A stretch of 64,000 bases of DNA from Closterium sp. Naga37s-1 (GCA_947471745.1 CANJKZ010000723.1:8631001-8695000), one strand, 5' to 3'; counted from the stretch's first letter, positions 10,468 through 21,984 are shown. Program-made: numbers and translations. The notes: generated by a model from the sequence alone, not told the origin.

Positions 10468-10964
10468 TTACTTCGGAGTGCCAATACACCACCGATTGAA
10501 AGCAGGCATGATTTCTGGAGAACGATCGGCCACTGCTCTTCTAACGAAGTTCATCTTGTATTTTTGCCCTTGCTTCAAATCGTCAGCCATGCCATGGGCT
10601 CTGACCTCCTTGTTCACACTGCAAAAGGAACACGCATAGCGAGCAAGAGTAAGAACGTGAACCACTTGCCAGCATAGCGCTGGTATCGCGAAATGTCGAG
10701 ACGGAGGAGTCTGAAGGAACACAATCCTGCATCGTACCTGATTCCAGGATCCGCGATAATCTTCCGTGTCAGTGCGAAGATGGAGAGCCCAGCTGCAGTT
10801 CCCACTGCCGCAAGGAGCGGGTAAACCTGTTGAAAAGGCAAGTACCACACGCAAAAGCGGGTCCGACATAATTAAAAGCAGGGAAAAGGCTAAGTGCACA
10901 CACAGACGACAGACTCCCAAACACTGACCTCGGGCTTAATCCATCTGCTTGCAGTGGAAGCCAT
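10468..10964 (-). CDS. B12D family protein (complex I MLRQ-like, mitochondrial)
   Basis: Three exons on the minus strand: 10964-10929, 10826-10738 and 10618-10468, with GT-AG introns. The joined protein has 91 residues, the usual B12D length. It begins MASTASRWIKPE followed by VYPLLAAVGTAAG, a single membrane segment, then a conserved tail rich in charged residues with PEIMPAFNRW near the end, matching the plant B12D pattern. In plants these small proteins are mitochondrial and related to the MLRQ/NDUFA4 subunit; roles in iron transport or low-oxygen response have been proposed. Phases are 0 and 2. No premature stops; the stop is TAA. Both introns interrupt conserved sequence, which supports the exon model. 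Confidence 0.9.
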
Positions 10965-11828
10965 GGTAGGATTTCAAGAAGGGAGTGACGAGACGACCAC
11001 TGGGAAGAATGGAGGACTGAGCCAGGGTAAAATGAAAGCCGACAAGTTCATATACTCCCAGCAATCGGCTCAGGGTTGGATCGAGTTGGAGGACCCAGGT
11101 CCGCTGATCAGAGACATCCGCCTGTTGTGCGAGGCTGGTTGTTGGGGACAGGCTGAGTGAAGAAACTGGGGGGATCACCCAATGGTCGAGGACTCGAGGC
11201 GCCCTTGGTGATTGATGTGTGACGCTTCGTCAACAACCCAATCGATACCTTCGTGGTTGGCAAGTTCACTTTGATTGGTTCTGCCTCCGCCTCCTTTGAA
11301 GAAGCGGGCAAAAGCTCCAGTTCAGCTGTCCCAAGCCATCCACGTGTGGAGCACGACAGCCGTGGATGCGTCGGTGTGTCAAAAAGGGTGGATGTCAACG
11401 GCCAAGTTTAGAGATGGCACGTGAAAGGTCCAGCTTCGAGCTCTTGAGATTGCATGGTGGATGTTGTCGCTGTGTACACTTTATTTTTACTAGTTGTAGG
11501 TAACAAATAGTCCATACCATATGCTATAATTTCTCTGCAAGGGCAGTACAACCTGCTATTTAGCGAAATGGACAGATAATTACCATATAGATTGGCCAGG
11601 ACTAGTTATGATTTTGGATGCACTGAAAATTGTCGCAAGGCAGCAAATGGGCTGATGTGCTTGGAAAACATTTCAGACTAAGGACGGACCCATGAACATC
11701 TACAATATGTACACATGAGATTGGGCGTCTAACTATGTACAAGAATATACAAGGTCAACTCTTCCTCACTCCTGCTGCCCAGACACTTTGGCACCAACTC
11801 CGGCAGGTCAGGGTGGAAGAGGATGACC
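10965..11828. other. Intergenic region between B12D and Yippee genes
   Basis: Both flanking genes are on the minus strand, so this holds the B12D promoter and the Yippee 3' end. Frames at 10894-11160 and 11108-11398 show no known motif. No repeat of note. Confidence 0.45.
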
Positions 11829-12256
11829 TCACCAGTTCTCTTTCAGCAGCTTGGCCTTCTCCAATATGAATTTTCCTTCCTTATACTTCTGCAAGTCCTC
11901 GTAGGCCTTCTCGTACTTCCACCCGAGGACCTCATGGCACTCAGCGCAGTAAATATCAGCCACTGTGTGCAGTCCCGTGATGAGCAGCCTGTCTTCCTTG
12001 GGACCTACCATAACATTCACTACGTTTGAGAAAAGGTACGCCCTGCCGTGTCGTCCCTGCGCCCACCAAAATCAGTGACTTTGTCAGAATTCAGGCGCGT
12101 CACGGTGAGTAAAGGTGGGACCATGAGAAGCGATGTCAAATGCCTTACCTGGAAAGATTTTGATATAATCTCGTCGTGGTCCGCAGCATGGCTACGACAA
12201 TTGCTACAGCTGTAGATACGGGCGCCTTGGAGGTAGTGCTTGAATGGTCGACCCAT
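11829..12256 (-). CDS. Yippee-like (YPEL) zinc-binding protein
   Basis: Two exons: 12256-12149 and 12056-11829, separated by a 92-bp GT-AG intron in phase 0, giving 111 residues. Zinc ligands are C17-X2-C20 and C73-X2-C76, separated by 52 residues, exactly the Yippee spacing. Conserved blocks include [50 protein letters not shown] and [14 protein letters not shown]. Yippee proteins are small, very conserved eukaryotic proteins that fold like the CULT/MIS18 beta-tent and have been linked to nuclear and centrosomal functions; the role in plants and algae is unclear. The stop is TGA. It lies tail-to-head with B12D and is divergent from the gene at 13463. Confidence 0.96.
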
Positions 12257-13462
12257 GGTGTACGTCAGAAGTAGTGGAACTAGTAGCTCATGCGTACGCT
12301 ATGTCAAGTGCAACATATGATGAAGAGAGGAATGCGGTTGAGCGAAAAAGCACATCAATTTGGCCCTGGTTCCTCCCAGGTGGAGCAAGCCCGGACACAA
12401 CCCTAGGACTTCTGGGCAGGCAAGGCCCCATGGAATTGTGGATTTCGCCACTGCCTCAACAAGCCTCCACCATTGTGGATTTGATCTGCAAGAGCCACCC
12501 CGAAAAAGCCTGTGTTGCTTGTTTCTGGAATATTCATGGTATGGGTTGTTTTAGAAGGCTACCCGAAGCCCAGGAGCTATTGTCTCTGTGGCCCTCGGAT
12601 TACAATTTCAGTGTGGATCCGGGGTGGTGCAGCGGAAACAAGAATTTGCTAACAATTTGGCCCAGACGCTCCAGTCATGAGTCCGAAATATTCGGGGACT
12701 GCCAAACAGGCTGGCTCTGTGTCACCACTTCGTGTCGACCAATGAGCAATCCTCAAAGGCAGCCAATGGGCTTGTGCCATCCCACCACCTGACATGGACC
12801 TCATTTCTCATGTCCTGGGGGAGTGCTGACGCAGCCGCAGCACAAATGATGACAGCCTTCGCAGAAGATTTGTATGTATCCTCTATACGATACCTCGATT
12901 TACGGTATGTATAGAAATTGAATCGTTTCAGTTACCCAAACTCGTTGGTGAAGCATTTTCTCACAACAAACCTCGTCTTGCCCTTGCTCGTACAAGATTC
13001 TCTGCACGCAGGCACAAGGACATTTCGTCAGTGCCGTCACCACTGTTCACTGAATGCTGCCACTGGCTGGCGCAAGTCCCCCAACAAAGCCCCATGCGCG
13101 ATGCGAAGCGCGTGTCTTCCTCCCCCCCCAACACCCTGTCCTTACCCCGTCGTGCGCCACAAAAAGGCCCACCGCAGGGCGCATGTCAGTCAGTCACTGA
13201 CTGCCAGCCCCCTTCCCCCCGCTTCCATTCCCGCACATCCCCCCTCCAACCCAACTCATTCTCTCTTCCTCACTTCCACTCCCCCTCTCCTCCCTTTCCC
13301 CTTTGGTCCTTGTTCTTCCCCCCTACCCTCCGTCCAGAGCTCCCTCCCCTCTCTGCCTCCGTTATTACAAGACAAGTCCCTGCAGAGAAGGGATAGTCTC
13401 TAATAAGCATTCTAGTAGGAGGGTCTCACAGCTCTGTGCGGTCCGGCTCTCCTCCTGCAGCT
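12257..13462. other. Intergenic region between divergent genes
   Basis: Holds the promoters of the Yippee gene (-) and the secreted protein gene (+). The frame at 12244-12792 has no recognised domain. From about 13110 the sequence is C-rich and pyrimidine-rich. CCTCCTGCAG just before the ATG at 13463 looks like a 3' splice site, so a 5' untranslated intron is possible. Confidence 0.45.
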
Positions 13463-16065
13463 ATGGCGGAACGCGCTTCGTCTACCCTCCTCATTTTCGC
13501 AATGCTGCTGCTTGCCTCCAGCAGCGGCAACGCCTTAGATACCACCACCTATCCCTCCGTCGGCCTCCACTCCCCTGCTCTGGAGAAACCACAAGATGCA
13601 TCCTCAGCCGTCGATGTTCGCAGCACGATTCTCGGCGATCCCAAGGTGTCCGTCGCCGTGAAATTCATCTCCAACCTGCTCACGCGCACCGCGGCGCGCC
13701 TCACGGTCGGCAACTACGAAAAGGCCGCCCGGGAGCTCTTCGCGCCGCTCGCGCTCGTGCTCCCGCCGGACCAGCCGCTACAGTACCTCCCGGATCCGAT
13801 CTCCCAAGCCACCTTCTTGCAGCAGCGGCAAGATTTGATTGGCGCGACGTTCGCCGTCACGCGCCTCGACGTGTACGAGCCGACGCCGAAACGCTACCTG
13901 GACTATTCCATCGCGACGCTCGGCTCCATGTGGACCCTGCAGGGCCCCGCTAAGTTCGTCTTCCTCTGGGACCTTGTGCGTGACGACGGGCTTGCCGCTG
14001 CTGCCGGCGCCGTGGCCGATAACGCGGCGGCCAGTAACTCTGCCGGCGACGCGGCCGACAACTCGCTCTACATTTGGGCGGTTAGCTGGATGGCGTGGAA
14101 CTACGACTTCCCTGCTCCTAAGAAATCGCCGCCTCCGCCTCCCCCCCGTCCGACCCCTCCGCACCCCCCATCCCCCTCGGCGGCGGACGGCCTCCGTGAG
14201 GGCCTCCGCGAGGCGCTTCTCCGCGGAGAAACCGGCGGCGCGTCCGAGCTTTTCCCCCGCGCGGCGCGGTCGGACTTGGAGGCGGAAATGCAGGCGGCGT
14301 GGTTCGCGGAGGCGCAGGCGGCGGCGACGGCCGCCGGGTTCGGCGGCGGGCCGAGGCCGATTCGGCCGGACGCGGGGTCGGCGCTGGTGGGCATTCAGGC
14401 GTCTATCGAGGCGTTCTTTAACGCGCTCGCGTCGGGGGATCTGCTGGGCGCGAGCCGCCTGTTCGGACCGCCGGGCGAGCCGACGCTGCTGCTCCCGCCG
14501 GGCTCGCGCGCGCTCATGCTCGCGACTACCCCGCAGATTCTGCAGCTGCTAGGGGTGAGTGCGCGTGGAAGGAGGGGGAAGGGGAGGAAGAAACAGGGGG
14601 AAAGAGGGAGGGGGGGAGAGGGAGGGGGAGGGGTGGCGGGGAGGAAGGGAAGGGGGTTCTTGGTGTGGGGAGAAAGGAACTGGGTGGGCGGAGGGAATGG
14701 GCGGAGACTCCATGTTGAGTCGTTATTGAGTGGTTTTGTGTTTGAATAAACTGATCTAGAGTCCTCCCTCCCCTTCCCCCCTCTCCCGTCCGCCCCTCCC
14801 ATCCCCACCCATACTCCCTGTCTTTCCCATCTGCTCACCCCTCGTCCCAATGCTCCTTCAAACGTCTGCTCCCCTCGTTTCTCCTGCAATCTCCCTCTCC
14901 CCACCTCCCCCTTCGCCCTTACCTCGCCTGTCCTGGTTCCCCCCCATCTCATCTAACCCGCTTCGTCACCCTCTCTCTCCATTCCACCCACTCACTGCGC
15001 CCTGCGTCCACCAACCCACCCACTCCACCCTTCACCCCTCTCTCCGCCCCTTCACCCACCCACGCACAGGACTTCGTGGCGAGCGGGTCGACGGTGGCGG
15101 TGACAATGGAGGAGGTGATAGTGGTGAAGTACAAGGTCAGCAGCTACCCCATCAAGGGGCAGAACCCGTACCACGTCATCACGCGCGGCTCGTATACGCT
15201 GCTCGATAACACTGGTGAGCGAGGGGGGGAAATGGGGGGAGGGAGGGAAGGGAGGGAAGGGAGGGAAGGGAGGGAAGGGAGGGAAGGGAGGGAAGGGAGG
15301 GAAGGGAGGGAAGGGAGGGAAGGGAGGGAAGGGAGGGAAGGGAGGGAAGGGAGGGAAGGGAGGGAAGGGAGGGAAGGGAGGGAAGGGAGGGAAGGGAGGG
15401 AAGGGAGGGAAGGGAAGAGGGAAGGGAGGGAGCGGCGGAGGGAAGGAGGGAAGGGATGGATGGAGGGAGGGAGGGGGGAGAGGTTACAGGCAACACTAGG
15501 TGTTCTTTTCCCTGCTGTGCGCTTCATGCTGAAACAATTGCGCTCGACCGTACGAGTCACGCAGCGACTTGTACATTGTTCTTGGCATGTTGGGTATCTC
15601 AATGAGTCCTGCATTTGCGTGTTCCATGTGCTGTCTGCCATTTGCGTGTGCGCTGGTGAGCAAGTGTGCGCACATGTGTGTGTGTGTGCGTGCGCGTGCG
15701 TGCATATGTGGGTGGGTGGTTGTGTGTGTGTGAGTGCCTCCGTGCGTTTGTGCGTGCGCGTGAATGTGCGAATGCCTCCCTGCACGTGCATGTGCATCTT
15801 CCATCTCATCTCATCTCATATCTGTTTTGTGTGTTGATACACATCTCATCTACATGCATGGTGCTGTGCTATGCTGTGTTATCTCCCACCAGCCACGGAG
15901 ACAGACAGGGGGAAGGTGGTGCAGCTGTGGACGCAGTACCTGCCGCCGCTGCCCCCACCACCGGCACCGCAGCCAGCACCGGCTGCAGCGGGCATCACGT
16001 GGTACTTCAGTTGGGCGCAATGGAGCTCTGACGGCCCTCTCACCCCTCCGGAGCTGCTGGCCTAG
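13463..16065 (+). CDS. Secreted protein with two probable NTF2-like halves and a proline hinge
   Basis: Three exons: 13463-14554, 15070-15214 and 15893-16065 (phases 0 and 1), giving 469 residues. Residues 1-24 are a signal peptide (LLIFAMLLLASSSGNA). Residues about 62-216 and 307-460 share a pattern: a helix with small residues, then an F-P-P stretch (LFAPLALVLPPDQP against LFGPPGEPTLLLPPGS), beta-rich sequence and an aromatic ending (IWAVSWMAWNYD against WYFSWAQWSSD). This resembles duplicated NTF2/SnoaL-like cone folds. A proline-rich hinge (residues 219-239) joins the halves, and a second Pro/Ala run lies near the C-terminus. No catalytic residues can be assigned, so the function is unknown. 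Exon 1 is very GC-rich, unlike the region upstream. Introns 1 and 2 are dominated by low-complexity sequence. The ATG is chosen because it gives a clean signal peptide. Confidence 0.75.
15238..15412 (+). repeat. 9-bp minisatellite (GGGAGGGAA) in intron 2 of the secreted protein gene
   Basis: About 19 near-perfect units starting soon after the donor at 15215. The rest of this intron (about 15660-15800) is TGTG/TGCG-rich. The long Arg-Glu-Gly frame is an artefact. Confidence 0.93.
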
Positions 16066-16844
16066 AGCACTGCCACTGCCACTGCCACTGCGTGCGTGCA
16101 TGTGTGCATGCCAGCGCGCGAGTTTGTGTGTGCGAGTCTGCTGTGTGTGTGCGCTGCTAGTGTGCTCGCTCACGCGTAACACCTAGTAAAAGCGTGGTTA
16201 ACTCGCTCCCCAGTCACCGTCCTCCACAAGACACAGCTATCCCCTAGAATAAACTGCTGTCAGGGCGTGCTGCACACAGTGTGCAGTGCAGCTCCACCTA
16301 TCCACCTATCCACCGATCCACCTCATTAACACTGTCTCGTGTGGCAAGTGCTCAAGCAGCGCTAGCGACTGGAACACTGAGGTGCGGATTAGTCTGCTTA
16401 TTGTCTAATTATTACTACGCTTTTTCGCATAAGGCTTAGGTGCGATGCTCTTTCCTTGTTAGGGGCATTTAGGGGAGTAGCTCTATGTATAATTGATTTG
16501 CTGTCTGGATTGACGTCACCTGTGTTTTGTCAGCCGTCAGTTCTACGGTAATATGATTTCTTTTTCCCGGCGCTGTATTGCTTGTACAGCACCCAGTTTC
16601 TCTATAAAGACCCAAATCTTAGACATGTACGCGCTCGGCGCGCATCTCGTAACCCAGCCGAAGCAGGTCAAAGTAGGCAAAAGAATCTCTGCGCCAGGAG
16701 GCAACGCGACACCCGCGCGACCCACCCGCCACTATTGAGTCGAGTGACTGGCTGTGCTCGCTTTGCGCTTTCGCCACGAGTTCGCCAGTTCGCGGGTTTG
16801 CCAGTTCGACATTCACCGACATAACTGCTGCCGGCTAGCACGCC
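16066..16844. other. Intergenic region before the SLOG gene
   Basis: Begins with CTGCCACTGCCACTGCCACT and TGTG-rich sequence, probably 3' untranslated. A short CCACCTATC repeat lies at about 16291-16320. TATAAA at 16603-16608, about 240 bases before the next ATG, is a possible core promoter element but unsupported otherwise. Confidence 0.4.
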
Positions 16845-17771
16845 ATGTCGCGTCCGCGACATCGCATCATATCCGGCGGGCAAACCGGCGCGGATCGCGG
16901 GGCGCTGATGGCCGCGCGCGCGCTCGGCCTCCCGTTCGGCGGAAGCTGCCCCAAGGGCCGGCGCGCGGAGGACGGGGAGATCCCGCGGGCGCTGGCGGAG
17001 CAAATGGCGGAGCTCCCGCAGGCGGAATACAGTGCGCGAACAGAGCGGAACGTGGCGGACGGTGATGTGACGCTGGTGCTGCTGCTGCAGAGCCCGTGGG
17101 AGGGAGGGGAGGCAGGAGAAGCAGGAGGAGCAGGAGGAGCAGGAGGAGCAGACGAAGCAGGGGGAGCAGGAGGAGCAGGAAAGGCAGGAGGAGCAGGAGG
17201 GGCAGGAGCAGCAGGGGGGGTTGTTTGGGCAGCTGCTGAGGCGATGGAGTGCGGAAAGACTCCTGCTCCTCCGCCTCTTGCTCCTCAAGGGGGAAGTGGG
17301 AGTGAGACGGGGGAGTGGGTGGGAGAGAGGGCGGTGGGGCGAGTGTGGCAGGTGAGTGCAGGCACGTGGCTGACACTGGAGCTGGCAGCAAGGTATGGCA
17401 AGCCGTGTATGGTGGCCGTGCTGCCTCCGTGCTGCCGCTGCATGGAGAGATGCCATGGTGTTGATCGTGCATTGCCGTATGGTGGTCATGCCGATGCTGC
17501 TGATCTGTGCGAGGAGGAGCAACAGCAGCAACAGCAGCAGGAGCATAGTGAGAGCAGCAAGGTGTGCTCCAAGCGGTGGCAGGACAGAGAGGGAGCATGT
17601 GAGGAGAGGCTGGGAGGTGTGGTGGAGAGGGTGTGTGTGTGGCTGGAGCAGCAGGAGGCGCGTGTGGTGAACGTGGCAGGGCCCAGGGAGAGTGAACAAC
17701 CAGGGCTCACTCGTGCTGCTGTGTGCTTCACCACTGCTCTGCTGCTGCGGTGGAAGGAGCCATTGCCATAG
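16845..17771 (+). CDS. SLOG-fold 'putative molybdenum carrier' (cpYpsA-type) protein with low-complexity inserts
   Basis: Encodes 308 residues in one exon. Residues 7-47 (RIISGGQTGADRGAL, GGSCPKGRRAEDG), 62-77 (EYSARTERNV...D.TL), about 173-190 (GTWLTLELAARYGKPC) and the end (VVNVAGPRESEQPGLTRAA) match the circularly permuted YpsA-like SLOG family annotated as putative molybdenum carrier. The Gly-rich first motif is the predicted nucleotide or ligand loop. Family members are typically near 150 residues. Here a Gly/Ala/Glu-rich minisatellite-like insert plus acidic-proline sequence (about 84-170) and a Glu/Gln/Ser-rich insert (about 215-262) double the length. I looked for an intron over the first insert: GT at 17096 with AG at 17351 or 17361 would break the frame. 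The family is mainly bacterial, so transfer is possible. Ends in TAG. Confidence 0.85.
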   Translation: MSRPRHRIISGGQTGADRGALMAARALGLPFGGSCPKGRRAEDGEIPRALAEQMAELPQAEYSARTERNVADGDVTLVLLLQSPWEGGEAGEAGGAGGAGGADEAGGAGGAGKAGGAGGAGAAGGVVWAAAEAMECGKTPAPPPLAPQGGSGSETGEWVGERAVGRVWQVSAGTWLTLELAARYGKPCMVAVLPPCCRCMERCHGVDRALPYGGHADAADLCEEEQQQQQQQEHSESSKVCSKRWQDREGACEERLGGVVERVCVWLEQQEARVVNVAGPRESEQPGLTRAAVCFTTALLLRWKEPLP

Positions 17772-18480
17772 GTTCAGTTCGGTTCAGCTCTCTTGACTCA
17801 TGCAGGGCGCGGCACTACACATTCTGGCAACGTTTAGGCAGCATATTGCTGGTTACCAACCTTCTTTTGGAAAGAACAGCTGTACTGATACCGTATGTCT
17901 AAATAACAAAAACGCACGTTTTCTGTGATTTGTTAGCTCCTGCTAACACAGTGGGTCAAAGAAACCTACGTCTCAGCAATCAATACACCTTTCCCGCATA
18001 ATTGCTCTTATGCACATCATTTTTATGTACACCATAGTGTGAAGGACACGATTCATGAATCACAAGGTATACAACAGGTGATCTTGTGATGCCCACGATC
18101 TTCAACTACACGATCTTGTGATCTTGTGGAGTATATAAATACCGTGATAGATTGTACCTTGATCTGGAAGCACATCTTTCCCTGCAGACTGGAGCCAGCG
18201 TTTTTGTCCCAAGATTATGAAATATATTGTCTTGTGCTGTGTGGTTGGAAGGGTCACTACCTCACAGCACACAGATGAATTGGGCTTGGCAGGACAATGG
18301 ACCTGTGCATGCACACACACACACACACATGCATTCACGCATGCTGGACACCTGGTGATCGCACGCCCACATGCACTGTGCACACAAGCACACGTGGAGG
18401 AGACCTGTAAGCCACCAATCAGATTTGATTTCAGCCAGCCACAGATTGACTCCCGGGACTTTCCAAGTCAGCGGAGGGGG
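17772..18480. other. Region after the SLOG gene, no gene recognised
   Basis: AT-richer than its surroundings. The motif ATCTTGTGAT recurs between 18080 and 18130. A short frame beginning at 18217 (MKYIVLCCVVGRVTTSQHTDELG) has no recognised homology. Confidence 0.4.
18132..18141 (+). promoter_or_regulatory. Possible TATA box
   Basis: TATATAAATA matches the plant TATA consensus and stands alone in a mixed-sequence stretch, but no supported gene follows, so it may be chance. Confidence 0.25.
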
Positions 18481-18537
18481 TTTCTTATGCCCCTCCTCCC
18501 ACAATACAGTACAGCCCAGTGCCCACCCACAACTAAT

Positions 18538-18593
18538 CCGCGTGTGATGAGTCGATTTTTGAGTCGACTAAAAAATCGACTCATCACACGCGG
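18538..18593. repeat. Inverted repeat with a perfect 23-bp stem and 10-base loop
   Basis: The left arm 18538-18560 begins CCGCGTGTGATGAGTCGATT and the right arm 18571-18593 is its exact reverse complement. The loop carries GTCGAC. The arms share GAGTCGATTTTTGAG with the palindrome in intron 5 of the oxygenase gene. The flanks (18478-18535 and 18592-18645) are near-duplicates of each other. Confidence 0.9.
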
Positions 18594-19400
18594 TTTTTTA
18601 CGCCCCTCCTTCCACACTACAGCCCAGTGCCCACCCACAACCACACCGCCAACAAATCCAACCACCCACCCACCTGCCCACCAGGCCCCAACCACCCCCA
18701 CCTACAAACAATTCACAACTGTGCACCCAACCATGCTCCCCCATCCCCCAACCATAACCACCCACCCAGAATACCCACCACTCACCCACAACCACCCGCC
18801 CACCAACAGGCTCCACTCCCCACCGACCCACACCCAACAATGACCCACCTACTCACAACCACCCACCTTCACCACCAAACCACCACCCACACACACGCAC
18901 CCACAACCCATCCAAAACCACCCGGCACCCGCCCAACCCAATCACCCACCGCCCCACACACCCGTTAACACCACCAGCACACCAGCACCCACCAACCTAA
19001 ACACAAGTACCCCACCCACTACCAACCAACACCCATCCACAACCAACCACCCCCAACCACCGGCCTGCCCGCCCCACTCTCACAACCATACATGAACACA
19101 CACCACCCGGCTCAAATCTCTACTCTACCCACCCACCTCGCCACTCCCACCCCTCCACCACCCACCACTCTCACCTCTCACTGAAAATCACCCTTTTCTC
19201 ACCACCCACTGTCACCACCCACTCTCATCACCCACTCTCACCACTCACTCAATCTAACAACCTCACCATACCCATCCACAACTCATTGTAACCACTCACT
19301 CTCACCACTCAGTATCACCACACTCTTACCATTCTGGCCACTCAATCTCACCACACTCTCACCACTCAAACTCACCACTCAAACCACTCATCCTCACCAC
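18594..19400. repeat. ACC/CCACC-rich low-complexity region
   Basis: Almost free of G, made of ACCCACC, CACCACTC and CTCACCACTC variants without a strict period. Frames here are Thr/Pro/His-rich artefacts. The CTCACCACTC type recurs at 26810-27480. Confidence 0.8.
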
Positions 19401-21960
19401 CTACTGTGCTCCTCTCATGCAACAGGAGGCATCAGTATCATACGGCTCATCATATGCCACCAACCAAGCATGAGCATCATGCTCTCATGCAACAGGTGGC
19501 ATCAGTGCCACCCAAGGGGACCCAACTCCTTTCACTTGCTCTCACCCACCCAAGGGGACTCAACCCCTTTCATGAGCATCATGCTTCCATGCTTAAGGGT
19601 GGCATCAGTGCAACTCATCATGTGCCCCCAACCAGCCAAGCATGAGCATCATGCTTCCATGCTTGAGGGTGGCATCAGTGCCATATGGCTCATCATACGC
19701 CACCGCCAACCCCACTGCCTCTCACCACCATCACCCCATCACCACCATCACCACACAGCCCACCCATCCCCTCCCCACCTTACCTGCCAGCAGTACGAGC
19801 AGCAGACAGCCCACTCCCCTACGGAAACAGCACCCCCAGGGGCTGTGCCTTGAAGGGCGAGGTGTGGTAGTGGAAAATTGCTTCCAGCCCAAGACTCAAA
19901 TCCTGCCCCTGACGTAGCTAGAGCTGACGCGAACCAGAGTCGCCGGCCGGTCGACTCTGACGGTGCCCTTTAAGCCTTAACGTCAGGTTAGTTACTTGAG
20001 CACCGAGTGCCGTGCCGCGCAGATTCCACCCACCACACCCCGACCCACAAGACACAACCTCAGAGAGTGCTGCCCCTAAGGAAGTGAACTGCCCACTTGC
20101 TCCCACGCTTCCCCCCCACCCCCCTCCTCTCATGCCCCTTCACCCCATGCCTGCTTACCTCTAAGTACCTTGCGTAGCGCCATGATGCCTCAGCCGTGTT
20201 GGAAAGTGGGGAGGGGGGAGAGGGAGGGAAGGGGGGGAGGATGAAAGGAGAGATGCCACTGTCCCGCCCATGCTCGAGTGCTCCCTCCCCCTCTCAGGCT
20301 GCAAGGGGTGGGGGTAGAGAAGAGAGGAGGGGATCAGATCTCCATACCTCACCTGTTACCTCACCTGATACCATACCACACCTCGCTCACGACTCGACCT
20401 AGCCTAGCCTGCCCTCTAGCCCTCCACCCCCCACTGCTACTGCTGCTGCTGCTGCTGCAACTGCTGCTGCCGGTCTGCTACTCAGCTTCTCTGCTACAGT
20501 CTTCACTCGATGCCAAATGACCTGGTAGGGAAGAAGGGGGGAAAGTGACAGTGAGTTAGTTGGCATGATCATAAAAACAAAACAAAACTGAAGTTGGCAG
20601 AAACGAGACAGCAGAATTGAAGAGGAGAAACAGAGAGGAATGAGGGCAGAGAGGGGAGGTGACGTACCTTGACAGGCCAAGCCCACCCCGATACTCTCCC
20701 TTGTGCTAGCGACTGGCAGTGCTGCCTCCCTCCCATCCCCACGGGTACCTGCACGGCCACAGGGGAGGGGCGTGAGGGAGCGTCGGTGTTGACCCCCGCC
20801 CCTCCCCTCCACCTGCAAGGCACACGCAGAGCTGGTCAGTGGGCAGCGAGGGGAGGAAGGGTGAGAGTGCAAGAGCGAGAAGAGATTTTGCAAGGCGAGA
20901 GCAGGGAGGGGCCACTGGTGGAGGCCAAGCCACAAAGCACAGACCCCAAGGGGTGAACCTGAGAAGGTACCTGCACCTGAAGGGGTTACCTGCACCTGAA
21001 GGGGTTACCTGCACCTGAAGAGGTTATCTGCACCTGATCTACACCTGAGGGGTTACCTGGAGTTGGGGGTTCTGTGGCATGTGAGGCGGACCTAACCAGT
21101 GGCACTGTTTCAAGAGGAAGTGACCTGGTAAGGGGGGAAGAAAGGGGGTAAGTAGGAGCAAGTGAGTTGGCATGACTAGCAAGAAAACAAACTAAAGCAG
21201 AGGTAAACGAGAAGGCGGAATTGAAGAGCAGAATGGGAGAGGGATGAGGGCAAGAGAGAGGCTCACGTACCTCGAGAGGCCAAGCCCACCCCGATACTCT
21301 CCCTTGTGGCAGCGACTGGCAGTGCTGCCTCCCTCCCATCCCCACAGGTACCTGCACGGCCACAGGGGAGGGGCGTGAAGGAGCGTCGGTGTTGACCCCC
21401 GCCCCTCCCCTCCACCTGCAAGGCACACGCAGAGCTGGTCAGTGGGCAGTCTAGACATCAGCAGAGTAGACAAGTGCGAGTCACACAGGCAGGGCGATAG
21501 TAGAGGGGAAGGGCCACTGGAGGGGGCAGGAGCACAAGGCACAGACTGCAGGGGGACCTAAGGAGGTAACCTGAACCTGAGCCGAAGAGCTTACCTGAAG
21601 TCAGGGGGAGAGTCTGTGGCTTGTGAGGATGGCCCCAACCAGTGGCGAAAGTTTCAGGGGCAAAGAGAAAGCAAGGAGTATGAACAATGCGCAGCAAGCA
21701 AAGGTGAGGGACGAATATGAGGAAGAGTGACTTAATTGGCAGATGAAGAGCCGCCAACAGGGGCTGTTGCCTCATCCCTCCCTCCCCTCCCCTTCTCCTC
21801 CAGTGATCCCTCTGCTGCCTTCCCCGCCTCTGCTGCCCGCCCTGGTTCTCCCCTCGCCTGCTGCTCGCCTGCTGCCCTCCCCCTGGCTTGTGAAGGCCTG
21901 GCAGGGTCAGGATGGACGCTGTTCGCTTGTCCCCGCCTTTCACCTCAGCGGCTACGCAAG
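19400..21960. repeat. Segmental duplication, copy 1 (with 27500-30530)
   Basis: Sequence blocks reappear in the same order in the second copy: the CATGAGCATCATGCT repeats (19400-19700), the block containing GTCGCCGGCCGGTCGACTCT (19800-20035), the GCTGCTGCTGCTGCTGC-bearing block (20220-20560), and two modules around 20640-21160 and 21120-21960. On the minus strand the modules have strong splice-like sites: AAG|GTACGT donors and CTTACCAG|GTCA acceptors about 140 bases apart. They encode a repeated peptide ending near ESIGVGLA. No known protein family was recognised. Confidence 0.75.
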
Positions 21961-21984
21961 ACAAACGACACCGACTTTTTTCGA

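Noticed and set aside
17096-17361. Intron removing the Gly/Ala/Glu insert of the SLOG gene
   Set aside because: GT at 17096 with AG at 17351 or 17361 gives lengths that break the frame, and the whole region is open as it stands.
19841-20035. tRNA-derived SINE
   Set aside because: There are A-box-like (TGGTAGTGG) and B-box-like (GACTCAAATCC) sequences, but the spacing is too short, no cloverleaf forms, and the only two copies are explained by the segmental duplication.
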